Source: Pseudomonadales bacterium
Lineage (GTDB): Bacteria > Pseudomonadota > Gammaproteobacteria > Pseudomonadales > Pseudohongiellaceae
Direction: 5' to 3'
DNA length: 64,000 nt
Assembly (NCBI GenBank): GCA_022825945.1
Contig: JAJDVS010000066.1
Coordinates: forward strand, 36,613-100,612
Under the pieces are notes generated by a model. The model saw only the letters and a program-made list of their open reading frames with translations, made no database searches and was not told the DNA's origin. This document shows, piece by piece, positions 9,609 to 19,040 of this stretch. The position numbers and the translations under genes were made by a program. How positions within the stretch are numbered: position 1 is the first letter of the stretch; each line of letters opens with the position of its first letter.

Positions 9609-11315
9609 ATGACCATACCCAACTGGCTCCCGGCCCTGAACTGGGCCAGAACCTACACCCTCTCCGATTTCCGCAGTGACACAATCGCCGCCGTGGTCGT
9701 GGCGGTCATGCTCATCCCCCAGGGCCTCGGCCTTGCCCTGGTGGCCGGGGTTCCACCCCAGGCCGGACTGTACGCCGCCATGGCAAGCCTGGTGACCTAT
9801 GCCCTGTTCGGCAGCAGCCGCACACTTTCCGTGGGCCCGGTGGCGGTGCTTTCGCTAATGACCGCCACCGCCCTGTCCAGGCTACCATTGGAGACCCCGG
9901 CGGAATACGCCGGCGCCGCGCTGACGCTTTCCTTTCTGACCGGCGTCATTCTGTTGCTTGCCGGATTCCTGCGGCTCGGATTCATCGCCAATTTCATCCC
10001 GAGGCCGGTGCTCGTGTCCTTTGTCACGGCATCCGCGATTCTCATCGCCATGAGCCAGGCGGGATTGCTGTTCGCGGTTCCGGTAAGCGGCGGCAATGCC
10101 CTGGAACTGCTGCTGTCCCTGCTCGCCAACCTGCCAGACACGCATCCGCCGACCCTGGCCCTGGGGCTGGGTGCGATCGTTTTTCTGGCATTTTGCCGCA
10201 AGCGCCTCGCCCTGCTGCTCGTACGGCTTGGCCTGCGGCGCACGACGGCCCGGTCGCTTTCCCGCACCGGCCCCATCTTGCTGGCGGCGGTCACAATCTG
10301 GCTGAGTTGGCAATTCCAGCTCGACCAGGCCGGGTTTGCCCTGCTTGGCGAAATTCCCTCGGGCCTGCCCGCGGTCACGCTGCCGGATTTCTCCCCGGCC
10401 CTGCTTGGCGGGCTGTTCCTTTCCGCCCTGTCGCTGGCCATCGTCTGCTATGTGGAGTCGATTTCCGTGGCCCAGGCCCTGGCGGTCCGGCGGCGTCAGG
10501 CGATTGAGCCCAACCGGGAGTTGACCGGCCTCGGCGCGGCCAATCTGGCGACCGCATTCAGCGGGGGCATGCCGGTGGCGGGTGGCTTCACCCGTTCCCT
10601 GGTCAATTTCGAGGCCGGCGCCGTCACTCCCGCGGCAGGCATATTCGCCAGCCTGATGATCGCCCTGGTGGTGCTTTTCCTGACGCCGGTGCTGTATTGG
10701 CTGCCCAGGGTTTGTCTGGCCGCGGTGATTCTCGTCGCCGTGTACGCCCTGCTCGATTTCTCCATCGTCAGCCGCTCCTGGCGCCACTCGCGCAGCGATT
10801 TCCTGGCCGTGGCCATCACCCTGGGCGTCACCCTGTCCGTCAGCGCCGAAGCCGGTATCGGCGCCGGCATGCTTGCTTCGATTCTCCTGCATCTGTTCAA
10901 GACTTCCCGGCCGCATGTCGCCGTGGTCGGTCGGGTGCCGGGAACCGAACATTTTCGCAATATCAAGCATTACGAAGTGGAAACCAGCGACGCCCTGCTT
11001 TCGGTGCGAATCGACGAAGCGCTCTACTTTCCCAATACGCGCTACCTGGAAAGCTTGTTGTTCCGTCTCGTTGCCGAGCGGCCGGGGTTGAAACACGTGG
11101 TGCTGATGTGCCCGGCGGTCAATGACATCGACCTGAGCGCACTGGAAAGTCTTGAGAATATCAATGACTTGCTCGCTGAATCGGGAATTACTCTGAACTT
11201 GTCGGAGGTAAAGGTTCCCATCATGAACAAACTCGCCGGCAGCCGCTTCCTGGAACGCCTCAGCGGCCGCAGCTACCTGTCCCAAAATCAGGCCTTCGAG
11301 GACTTGCGTGAGTAA
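9609..11315 (+). CDS. SulP family inorganic anion transporter with STAS domain
   Basis: Multi-TM; FRSDTIAAVVVAVMLIPQGLGLALVAGVPPQAGLYAA; C-terminal STAS-like MCPAVNDIDLSALESLENIN. Confidence 0.92.
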   Translation: MTIPNWLPALNWARTYTLSDFRSDTIAAVVVAVMLIPQGLGLALVAGVPPQAGLYAAMASLVTYALFGSSRTLSVGPVAVLSLMTATALSRLPLETPAEYAGAALTLSFLTGVILLLAGFLRLGFIANFIPRPVLVSFVTASAILIAMSQAGLLFAVPVSGGNALELLLSLLANLPDTHPPTLALGLGAIVFLAFCRKRLALLLVRLGLRRTTARSLSRTGPILLAAVTIWLSWQFQLDQAGFALLGEIPSGLPAVTLPDFSPALLGGLFLSALSLAIVCYVESISVAQALAVRRRQAIEPNRELTGLGAANLATAFSGGMPVAGGFTRSLVNFEAGAVTPAAGIFASLMIALVVLFLTPVLYWLPRVCLAAVILVAVYALLDFSIVSRSWRHSRSDFLAVAITLGVTLSVSAEAGIGAGMLASILLHLFKTSRPHVAVVGRVPGTEHFRNIKHYEVETSDALLSVRIDEALYFPNTRYLESLLFRLVAERPGLKHVVLMCPAVNDIDLSALESLENINDLLAESGITLNLSEVKVPIMNKLAGSRFLERLSGRSYLSQNQAFEDLRE

Positions 11316-11322
11316 GGAGGCC

Positions 11323-11436
11323 GTCATTCTGCGCGGAGTGCGATCTTCCCCCGTCATTCTGCGCGGAGCGAAGCGAAGTCGCAGAATCTCCCCAAAAGGC
11401 CGCCGCATGAGATTCTGCGGCTTCGCGCAGAATGAC
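11323..11436. repeat. GTCATTCTGCGCG inverted-repeat element, copy 2 (partly duplicated left arm)
   Basis: gtcattctgcgcggag appears at 11323 and 11353; right arm gagattctgcggcttcgcgcagaatgac to 11436. Confidence 0.85.
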
Positions 11437-11576
11437 CGCTACCCCAACGAATCAAGGATACAGACGAGCATCGCATATACACATTGTTTATCCTGTGCGG
11501 TCCTGCGATACTTCGCACCATACCGAAAAAGAACCACGGGCTCGGGCGGTCGACCGGAAGCCGGAATAATCTCCAG

Positions 11577-13529
11577 ATGATTACCGACACCAGCAGCGGC
11601 GACCGGGAGATTCGCGCGGCACTCGCGGAAAGCTGGCGGCTGTTCGCCTCGGTGGGATTTTTCAGCATCTTCGTCAATCTGCTGATGCTGACCGGGCCGC
11701 TGTTCATGCTCCAGGTCTATGACCGGGTGCTCACCTCCCGCTCCGAAGCAACCCTGCTGACCCTGGTCATCATTACCGCTTTTCTCTTTCTGATGATGGG
11801 GGTGCTCGACTACGCCCGGGGCCGGGTGCTCGCCAGGGCTGGCGCGCGGCTGCAGGAAAGGCTCGATGACCGGGTGCTGCGGGCCACGCTGACCCGGGCG
11901 TTGTCGCCCGCCGAGCGGGCGCGCCCGGCAACCGGCCTCGGCGACCTCGAAGCCATGCAGCGCTTTTGCTCGGGGCCCGGGCCCTTCGCCTTCTTCGATG
12001 CGCCCTGGACGCCAATCTTCCTTTGCGCCCTGTTCCTGTTCCACTGGATGCTGGGTGTGTTCGCCCTTTTTTGCGGCCTGTTGCTGTTGTTCATCGCCCT
12101 CATCAATCAGGCGACCACGGGAAAACTGCGCCAGGAAGCCGGCGAAGCCACGGCGCGTTCGATGCATTTCGTCGAACAAATGCGCGCCAGCAGCGAAACC
12201 GTCCAGGGCCTTGGCATGCAGGACGCGGTGGTGGCCCATTCCGGCAAGCTGCGGGGCAAGCTGCTGGAGCAGACTCTGGCGGCCTCGGATCGGGGCGGTC
12301 TGTTCGGCGTCATGTCCAAGACCCTGCGGCTCTTCCTGCAATCCATGATGCTTGGGCTCGGCGCCTTCCTGGCGATTCAGGGCCAGGTAACTTTTGGCAT
12401 CATCATCGCGGCGTCGATCCTGCTTGGCAGGGCGCTGGCGCCCATCGACCAGGCGGTGGCCCAGTGGCCACAGTTGCAAAGAGCTTTCGGCGCCCGACGC
12501 TCCCTGGCCATGCTGTTGCAGGCAACGCCGCCGCCGATGCCCCGGACTTCCCTGCCCGACCCCAGGGCCCTGCTGGAAGTGCAGGGACTGGTGGTGGTTG
12601 CTCCGGGCGCCAAGACTCCCGCCGTGCGCGGCGCCACATTCCGCCTCGAACCCGGCAAGGCGGCGGGAATCGCCGGGCCTTCGGCTTCGGGCAAGTCGAC
12701 CCTGGCCCGGGCCTTGGCGGGCGTGTGGCCAACGGCTGCCGGCTCGGTGCGTCTCGATGGCGCGGAACTCGAGCAGTACGGTTCGGATATCAGCCGGCAT
12801 ATCGGCTTTCTGCCACAGGACATCGTGCTTTTTGACGGCTCGGTGGCGCAGAACATCGCCCGCATGTCGGCGGAGGCCAGGGACGAGGACATCGTCGACG
12901 CGGCCAAACGAACCGGCGCCCATGAAATGATTCTCAAGCTGCCGGGCGGATATGACTTCCAGGTTTCCGCGGGCGGCGCCGCGCTTTCCGGCGGCCAGCG
13001 CCAGCGCATTGCGCTGGCCAGGGCCTTTTATGGCTCTCCCGTATTCGTGGTCATGGACGAGCCCGATTCGAATCTCGACGCCGAAGGCACCATGGCGCTG
13101 GCCAAAGCCGTCGAAAGCCACAAGGCCCGGGGCGGAGCGGCGGTGATCGTCGCCCACCGCCACGGCGCTTTCGCCCAATGCGATATCGTCTATGTAATGC
13201 AGGGCGGACAACCGGTGCCGGCAACTTCCGGCCGCCGCAAGGAGCCGGTGCGGCAACTGCGGCAAAAACCCGGGCAAGCGGTTCCGGCCCAGCCCGAGGG
13301 CATCAGAGCATCTGATCCAGCCAAGGTACGGCCCGGCGCCCAGCCTGCCCGTCTGCAGGCCGCCGGCACCGAAGCCCCGGCGCCCCGCCCGGCGATTCCC
13401 GGCCGCGATCGGCAAATCGCCGACGCCATCGCCCGGGTCACCAGTGCGCGCTTCGAGGGCCGCAAGCCCGATGAAGATTCCGCCAAATCCGATCCACCGC
13501 GTACCGCCGCGGCGCAGGGCGCTTCCTGA
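11577..13529 (+). CDS. Type I secretion system permease/ATPase (PrtD-like)
   Basis: N-terminal TMs (LLMLTGPLFMLQVYDRVLTSRSEATL), Walker A GPSASGKSTLARALAG, signature LSGGQRQRIALARA. C-terminal Pro/Ala-rich extension. Confidence 0.9.
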   Translation: MITDTSSGDREIRAALAESWRLFASVGFFSIFVNLLMLTGPLFMLQVYDRVLTSRSEATLLTLVIITAFLFLMMGVLDYARGRVLARAGARLQERLDDRVLRATLTRALSPAERARPATGLGDLEAMQRFCSGPGPFAFFDAPWTPIFLCALFLFHWMLGVFALFCGLLLLFIALINQATTGKLRQEAGEATARSMHFVEQMRASSETVQGLGMQDAVVAHSGKLRGKLLEQTLAASDRGGLFGVMSKTLRLFLQSMMLGLGAFLAIQGQVTFGIIIAASILLGRALAPIDQAVAQWPQLQRAFGARRSLAMLLQATPPPMPRTSLPDPRALLEVQGLVVVAPGAKTPAVRGATFRLEPGKAAGIAGPSASGKSTLARALAGVWPTAAGSVRLDGAELEQYGSDISRHIGFLPQDIVLFDGSVAQNIARMSAEARDEDIVDAAKRTGAHEMILKLPGGYDFQVSAGGAALSGGQRQRIALARAFYGSPVFVVMDEPDSNLDAEGTMALAKAVESHKARGGAAVIVAHRHGAFAQCDIVYVMQGGQPVPATSGRRKEPVRQLRQKPGQAVPAQPEGIRASDPAKVRPGAQPARLQAAGTEAPAPRPAIPGRDRQIADAIARVTSARFEGRKPDEDSAKSDPPRTAAAQGAS

Positions 13530-14884
13530 TGAAACCCCAGGTCGACACCGACAGATTTTCCGCCAGGCGGCCCATGCTGCTCGGTTTTGGCGGCGCCGCC
13601 CTGTTGATCGGCGGGCTCGTGGGTTGGAGCCTGCTGTCCTCGATTTATGGCGCGGTAATCGCCAGCGGTCGGGTCGCCGTGGAAACTTACAACCAGGCCG
13701 TGGAACATATCGATGGCGGCACCGTGAGCGAAGTGCTCGCCCGCAATGGCGATCGGGTGGTCCCCGGCGATGTACTGCTCCGCTTCGATGATGAGTTGCT
13801 GCGCACTGAAGAGGCGATCCTGTCGGTGCAATACGCCGAACTCGCCGCCCGCCGCAATCGTCTCGAAGCCGAGTTCCGCGGCGATGAAGCCATCGTGTTC
13901 GACGAGGAACTTGCCGCCATGGCGGCTCGGCAAGCCAGAATCGAGCGGATTCTCGAAGGCCAGCGACGCCTGTTCGAAGCCCGCAATGCGGCCCGCGGCG
14001 GGGAGATCGAAAGGCTGCGCGAGCAGATCGGCCAGGCGCGGAACGAGATCGCCGGGCTTGAGGCGCAAACCGCCTCGCTCAAGGAACAGCGGGCGCTGAT
14101 CGCCAGGGAACTCGAAGCCGAGCAATCGCTGTTCGAGCGAGGCCTCTCGGAGTTGCCCATGGTGCTCGATCTGCAGCGCACCGCACAGAATCTCGCGGGC
14201 GAATCCGGCGCCGCGGAAGCCCGGATCGCCCGGGCCATGGGCCGCATCGCCGAACTGGAAATCCAGATTCTCCTGATCGATTCGCGCCATGTCGAGGAAG
14301 CCGAAGAGCAGGTCAACAATATCCGGGCACAGGAAAACGAGGTGGCGGAGCGGCTTGCCGCGGTGCGCGAGCGGCTGGGCAGAATGGAGTTGCGGGCGCC
14401 GGTGGCGGGGGAAATCTTCGGCGCCGCAGTGTTTGCGCCGGGTGAAGTCGTGGCGCCGGGCGAGCCCATTCTGCAAATCGTTCCCGATGATACCGATCTT
14501 GTGGTCATCGCCCAGGTGCAGCCATCGGACATCGATCAGATCTATCCGGGACAGGAGGCCCTGCTGCGATTCTCGAGTTTCCCGGCCCGCCTCACGGCGG
14601 AATTTGATGGCCAGGTCACGCGAATTTCGGCGGACGCCATGCGGGACCCCAACCTCGGCACCTCCTGGTACGAAGTCGAACTGAGCATGGAGGAGCCGCC
14701 GGAGTCCGCCGGAGAACCCGTGGCGGCAGTGAGCGGACAGCAGACGGGCCGCCCTTTCGGCGGACTGCTTTTGACCCCCGGCATGCCCGTGGAAGCCCAC
14801 ATCCGCACCACCGAGCGCACGGTGATCAGCTTTCTGGTGAAGCCGGTCACCGATTTCTTCTCCCGTTCCCTGCGCGAGGAATAA
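13529..14884 (+). CDS. HlyD family type I secretion membrane-fusion protein
   Basis: Single N-terminal TM, coiled-coil, LRAPVAGEIFGAAVFAPGEVVAPGEPILQIVPDDTDLVVIAQVQPSDIDQI. Confidence 0.9.
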   Translation: MKPQVDTDRFSARRPMLLGFGGAALLIGGLVGWSLLSSIYGAVIASGRVAVETYNQAVEHIDGGTVSEVLARNGDRVVPGDVLLRFDDELLRTEEAILSVQYAELAARRNRLEAEFRGDEAIVFDEELAAMAARQARIERILEGQRRLFEARNAARGGEIERLREQIGQARNEIAGLEAQTASLKEQRALIARELEAEQSLFERGLSELPMVLDLQRTAQNLAGESGAAEARIARAMGRIAELEIQILLIDSRHVEEAEEQVNNIRAQENEVAERLAAVRERLGRMELRAPVAGEIFGAAVFAPGEVVAPGEPILQIVPDDTDLVVIAQVQPSDIDQIYPGQEALLRFSSFPARLTAEFDGQVTRISADAMRDPNLGTSWYEVELSMEEPPESAGEPVAAVSGQQTGRPFGGLLLTPGMPVEAHIRTTERTVISFLVKPVTDFFSRSLREE

Positions 14885-14890
14885 GGCGTC

Positions 14891-15310
14891 ATGACCGAAG
14901 CGGCGACAGCGGCACTGGAACTCGGGCTCGTCAATGACCTGCGCCAGATCGCCGGCATTGCCGGAAAAATCGACCGCTTCTGCGCCGACCGGGAAATCTC
15001 TCCGGAAATCGCCTACGGCGTCAATCTCGCCCTGGAAGAACTCCTGTCGAACACCATCGAACACGGCTACCCGGACGACGAGCCGCACCGGATCGAAATC
15101 ATCCTGCGCCAGGAAGGCGAATCCCTGGTGGTCATCGTCGTCGACGACGGCAAAGCCTTCAACCCCGCCAGGGCCAGCGCCGCCGACCACGGCGCAAGCC
15201 TGGAAGATGGCCTCGGCCTCCTCCTCGTAAACCACATGATGGACCAGGTGGAACACCAGCGCCGCGCCGACTGCAACGTGGTCACCCTGCTCAAACGCAC
15301 CGCGGAGTAG
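14891..15310 (+). CDS. RsbW/SpoIIAB-like ATP-binding anti-sigma kinase
   Basis: HATPase_c_2 motifs: VNLALEELLSNTIEHGYPD, DDGKAFNP, GLGLLLVNHMMD. Confidence 0.85.
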   Translation: MTEAATAALELGLVNDLRQIAGIAGKIDRFCADREISPEIAYGVNLALEELLSNTIEHGYPDDEPHRIEIILRQEGESLVVIVVDDGKAFNPARASAADHGASLEDGLGLLLVNHMMDQVEHQRRADCNVVTLLKRTAE

Positions 15311-15466
15311 TTAAATTCCAGGAATTCAGCGCCGGAACAGCCGCCTCCCGACTTGCCCATCCTTGCAAATCCAGACTTGCACTCCAGAACAGCAAAGATA
15401 CATTTATGCTGGTAGGGGCAAGAGACCGGGGGCAACGCTTCAGATCTAGAAAATTCTCACAATTTG

Positions 15467-15519
15467 TTGACGCGCCCCATATATTGTGGTAAAAATCTTT
15501 TTGTACCACAATATATGGG
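15467..15519 (+). promoter_or_regulatory. Candidate promoter overlapped by a 16-bp perfect palindrome (operator candidate)
   Basis: TTGACG (15467-15472), 17-nt spacer, TAAAAA (15490-15495). Arms cccatatattgtggta (15476-15491) and taccacaatatatggg (15504-15519) are exact reverse complements, 9 nt upstream of ATG 15529. Confidence 0.6.
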
Positions 15520-15528
15520 TTTTCTGTT

Positions 15529-16221
15529 ATGAATAGCTCTCAAATTGAAGAGGAAGCCAGAAGGCTTCAGATTGAAATTTATCGTTCTGCGGAACTGCTA
15601 CATCCGAACTATAGTGGCGATCCACTAGAGTTATGCGAACCCCGACTGTTGGCGAAAGTTCTTGGAGCTCACTACTACGAACAATCCGGCCTTTCTGAGC
15701 AACCTTTCCCGTATCAAGGACGCAGAATGCAAACTGCCGGTCTGATCGAGCGGCAGTCTAACCGCATCGTTATCGAACCAAACTTCGGCATGGAGGTCTC
15801 TCGCTTTACAGGCGCCCATGAATGCGGCCATTGGACTTTACACCGACAACTAAACAGAATGCACAGAGATCTACCCCTAGACGGCAGCCCATTAAACTAT
15901 GCTAGACCGCCTATGGAAAGAGAGGCTGATTATTTTGCCGCCGCATTCCTCATGCCCAGAAAGTTAGTAATCGAACAATTCAAGATGAGATTCGGGACAG
16001 AACGACTTACATTCAACAACACAGTTGCGCACCTTCTTTGTCCCGAGCAACCTGATAAACTTCTGCATGCTGGAGAAAAATCTCTAGAGAAAGAGAAAGC
16101 GCTGGCAAGTTGCAGAATTACTCGAAGAGCGCATTATCTCTCGCTCTCGCAGGCCTTCCGAGTTTCCATAACAGCTATGGCGATCCGAATTCGAGAGCTG
16201 AACTTGATTCAATGGCCCTGA
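15529..16221 (+). CDS. ImmA/IrrE family metallo-endopeptidase
   Basis: FTGAHECGHWTLHRQ (HExxH) and downstream EADYFAAAFLMPRKLV. Confidence 0.9.
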   Translation: MNSSQIEEEARRLQIEIYRSAELLHPNYSGDPLELCEPRLLAKVLGAHYYEQSGLSEQPFPYQGRRMQTAGLIERQSNRIVIEPNFGMEVSRFTGAHECGHWTLHRQLNRMHRDLPLDGSPLNYARPPMEREADYFAAAFLMPRKLVIEQFKMRFGTERLTFNNTVAHLLCPEQPDKLLHAGEKSLEKEKALASCRITRRAHYLSLSQAFRVSITAMAIRIRELNLIQWP

Positions 16222-16226
16222 AAGTA

Positions 16227-16838
16227 TTAGATTTGCTCTGGCCAGAAATAGAAAATGGGGCAAAGCCAATAATTCTTAGGGTCTTGTTCGGCAGAATAGC
16301 GATCTTCCGACAAGTCGATATTCCATCTACCCTTGAACCCTTCTCTCGCGCAGATTCCGGCAATAATGGCATCTCTTTCATGTTCGTTTCGCCAACAATT
16401 TTCTTGGATACTGTATTCATTAGCAAACCTACTCCAATCATCAGAATAGAATGCCTTAAGCATAGCTTTCGGATGAGCCTCAGTGACGTTTGGACATACT
16501 TTACGAACATGATATGCGAGTAACGCACCACCGACCAATACAGCGCCTCTCAGAGAATTCACTGATTGCACAGTACCCGAAGGAATACCATAAGCATCTC
16601 TCAGCCGCTGATCAACTTTTCGCCCTCCCCCTTTGCTTCCACACCACCACATAGGCGCATCTATGCCGAGACCAGCTGGAGCCCCCTCAATTAGCATAAT
16701 CTTCTTAACTGCCTCATCTACGGAAGAAACAGTCACGCACTCAATCTCAGAAGATTCCTCATGGAAGAATGCAATGCCGAAACTATTTTCTCCTCCGGGA
16801 TCGGCGCCAATCCAGATTTTGCCTGAATTCTTGCTCAT
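16227..16838 (-). CDS. DUF429-like predicted RNase H-fold protein
   Basis: KIWIGADPGGENSFGIAFF, GLGIDAPMWW, TEAHPKAMLKAF, EHERDAIIAGICARE: acidic residue pattern of DUF429. Confidence 0.65.
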   Translation of the reverse strand: MSKNSGKIWIGADPGGENSFGIAFFHEESSEIECVTVSSVDEAVKKIMLIEGAPAGLGIDAPMWWCGSKGGGRKVDQRLRDAYGIPSGTVQSVNSLRGAVLVGGALLAYHVRKVCPNVTEAHPKAMLKAFYSDDWSRFANEYSIQENCWRNEHERDAIIAGICAREGFKGRWNIDLSEDRYSAEQDPKNYWLCPIFYFWPEQI

Positions 16839-16869
16839 TCATGGCTCCCACGATTTCCAGACTCTTTAA

Positions 16870-17736
16870 TTATTCGGCCGTCTCAAGTTCGTTTTGAGAC
16901 AACTCATCCAGAAAGAGCTTGAAGAGCTGTTCCACATCACGCCTTACCGCTGATGTCGAAAAATGTAATTGAAGGTCAGATATGATCCTGCCTTTATCTC
17001 GCGAATCCATCATGTCTGGATCTCTCCATGCCCACTCCCGTCCTGGATGCAAGGTGTCCCATGGCGAGCGCTTGTTTGATCGCGTCGAAGGTGAATCTCC
17101 GTGTTTGCCGACCCCATAACAGATACCTGTCTCGTTGTTCCAGATGGGTTTGAAAAAATCAATCAAGAACATTTCAGCAGCGTCCTGCCATCCGGTTTGA
17201 ACAACAAGGAATCGGCAATCGAAATCTTCCAGATTAAGCGAATCGCTGACTTTGCTAATGGAACGGAGATGATCCTTCAAGCGCCTTGAAACTCCGTCTC
17301 CCTGCTCAAGCGGGTTGCGGGCCGTATCTTGGGCGGGATTCGCTTTTCCGACATAGATAGGGGTTTCCGAGCCGGAAATTGGGCGATACGGCGCAAAATT
17401 CCCGTTGTAATACAGCGCGTACACTCCCGAACCATGAAATCGCTTTACTGCGGCCAACGAAATTCTCGGTTGAGCGATCAATGCCAATGCGACAAATCTG
17501 CCAACAACTGATGGATCTCCCGGATCGAATACAAATCGTGGCCATTCAATGGGGTCCAATTCTCTGGACAGGCGCTCGGCTCGTCCTACGAATGATCGTA
17601 ACTTGACGTCTAGCTTGAGGCGGGTTAATTCTGATGCCTCGCTTCCCTGTGCGATCTGGTTGAGCGCTTCCAGCTTTTCGTCGAGGTCATTGATTGCCTG
17701 CTTCGTAGCTTCCCTGGCTTCCTTGTTTGTACTCAT
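16870..17736 (-). CDS. Eco29kI-like type II restriction endonuclease (GIY-YIG fold)
   Basis: GVYALYYNGNFAPYRPISGSETPIYVGKANP (GIY-YIG); LIDFFKPIWNNETGICYGVGKHGDSPSTRSNKRSPWDTLHPGR; overlaps a C5-methylase gene by 4 bp. Confidence 0.85.
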   Translation of the reverse strand: MSTNKEAREATKQAINDLDEKLEALNQIAQGSEASELTRLKLDVKLRSFVGRAERLSRELDPIEWPRFVFDPGDPSVVGRFVALALIAQPRISLAAVKRFHGSGVYALYYNGNFAPYRPISGSETPIYVGKANPAQDTARNPLEQGDGVSRRLKDHLRSISKVSDSLNLEDFDCRFLVVQTGWQDAAEMFLIDFFKPIWNNETGICYGVGKHGDSPSTRSNKRSPWDTLHPGREWAWRDPDMMDSRDKGRIISDLQLHFSTSAVRRDVEQLFKLFLDELSQNELETAE

Positions 17737-18932
17737 CGTGTGTTCTTTCCATGCTCCAAATGAACTCGAATACTGTTTGCCACAACTTCGGCAAGTACCA
17801 CAGGGACAGCATTGCCGAGTTGACGCATACTTTCCGTCCATGTGCCATGAAATACATAGTCGTCGGGAAAGGTCTGCAGGCGGGCGCTTTCGCGTATTGA
17901 GAAGTATCGCAGACTGCCGTCCATCCGCCTCAGCATATTTTCTCCGCCCGGCACACCATGATCACCCGCCTTAAGCGTTTTCGCTGGTTCATCATGAGGG
18001 CTTCCGGTATGACCCGGATAGCTGCGTGCGCCGGGCTGGAATCCATGATTAAAGTGACAACTTGCGGCCTTTGGCTCGATCTCTGGGTCGGGCAAATCCG
18101 CCAATGCTTGCCGGACTGTCCGCCACGGCTTGAAGTTGGGCCGTTCGCGCAGTCGCCGTGCAAACTTCTCCGCCCGCTCCGCTACATCGCTATTGGGTTT
18201 CTTGACTTCCATTGATTTCCAATAGCTTCCAGATCGCCATTGATCCCATAGGAGCGCATCCCGTGAATGGGTCGGTGTCGGAAAGCTCCATTCGATTCCG
18301 AGATCGCTGCGAAATCCGACTATGAAGATTCGTTCCCGACGCTGGGGAACCCCAAAGTCTGCAGCATTCAGAATTCGCGTAACTACCCGATAAGTGGGGT
18401 TGCCACCCTGTCCGTCAGTATGGTGGCGCTCAAGTCGCGCAAGGTGTTCAGTCCATAACTCTCCGAGTTTACTTACAAAATCTGGATATGCCAATTGAAG
18501 GCGCATGTATTCGAAATAATTTGCGAACGCAGGTCGAGTCAACCCCTTGACATTCTCCAGCAGAAAAGCTCGCGGCTTCAGTTCGCGCACGGCGCGGATT
18601 GCCTCGGGAAACATGTCCCGCTTGTCCAGAATCCCCTTGTGCTTACCACCCAGCGAAAAGGGTTGGCATGGTGGGCCGCCGGAAACCATATCAATTTCAC
18701 CATTGATTTCCCGGTAATCGACATCTCGCACGTCTCCTTGCACGAGCGGCCATTCAGCCAGAGGCTTCAGCCCTCTTTCCTTGTTTTCTCGAATGGTGTC
18801 GCAGCAGTAACGGTCACGCTCCAGAACGACCGCCGCTTCGAAGCCCGCACGGCTCACGCCTATCCCCAAGCCTCCCGCGCCAGCAAACAATTCAACTGTT
18901 CGCATATCCTGACCCCTAAGTCGGGTTGCCAC
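17733..18932 (-). CDS. DNA (cytosine-5-)-methyltransferase
   Basis: TVELFAGAGGLGIG, SGGPPCQPFSLGGKHKG, LLENVKGL, FGVPQRRERIFIVG, LGNAVPV. Start may be the Met at 18905. Confidence 0.95.
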   Translation of the reverse strand: MATRLRGQDMRTVELFAGAGGLGIGVSRAGFEAAVVLERDRYCCDTIRENKERGLKPLAEWPLVQGDVRDVDYREINGEIDMVSGGPPCQPFSLGGKHKGILDKRDMFPEAIRAVRELKPRAFLLENVKGLTRPAFANYFEYMRLQLAYPDFVSKLGELWTEHLARLERHHTDGQGGNPTYRVVTRILNAADFGVPQRRERIFIVGFRSDLGIEWSFPTPTHSRDALLWDQWRSGSYWKSMEVKKPNSDVAERAEKFARRLRERPNFKPWRTVRQALADLPDPEIEPKAASCHFNHGFQPGARSYPGHTGSPHDEPAKTLKAGDHGVPGGENMLRRMDGSLRYFSIRESARLQTFPDDYVFHGTWTESMRQLGNAVPVVLAEVVANSIRVHLEHGKNTR

Positions 18933-19040
18933 ATCTACGCCTTAAAATCCTTTGGCGACATTGAGATGTCACCAAAAAGGCATTCAGTGGCAAATATAGC
19001 GCACTATGGGCCGAAAAACACAATATCTAGTGGCGCATCA

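Noticed and set aside
11439-13415. 658-aa minus-strand ORF opposite the type I secretion ATPase
   Set aside because: Antisense artefact of codon-biased coding DNA; Gly/Gln/His-rich with no domain signal.
13190-15256. 688-aa minus-strand ORF spanning the MFP and kinase genes
   Set aside because: Crosses several genuine plus-strand genes with strong domain motifs; antisense artefact.
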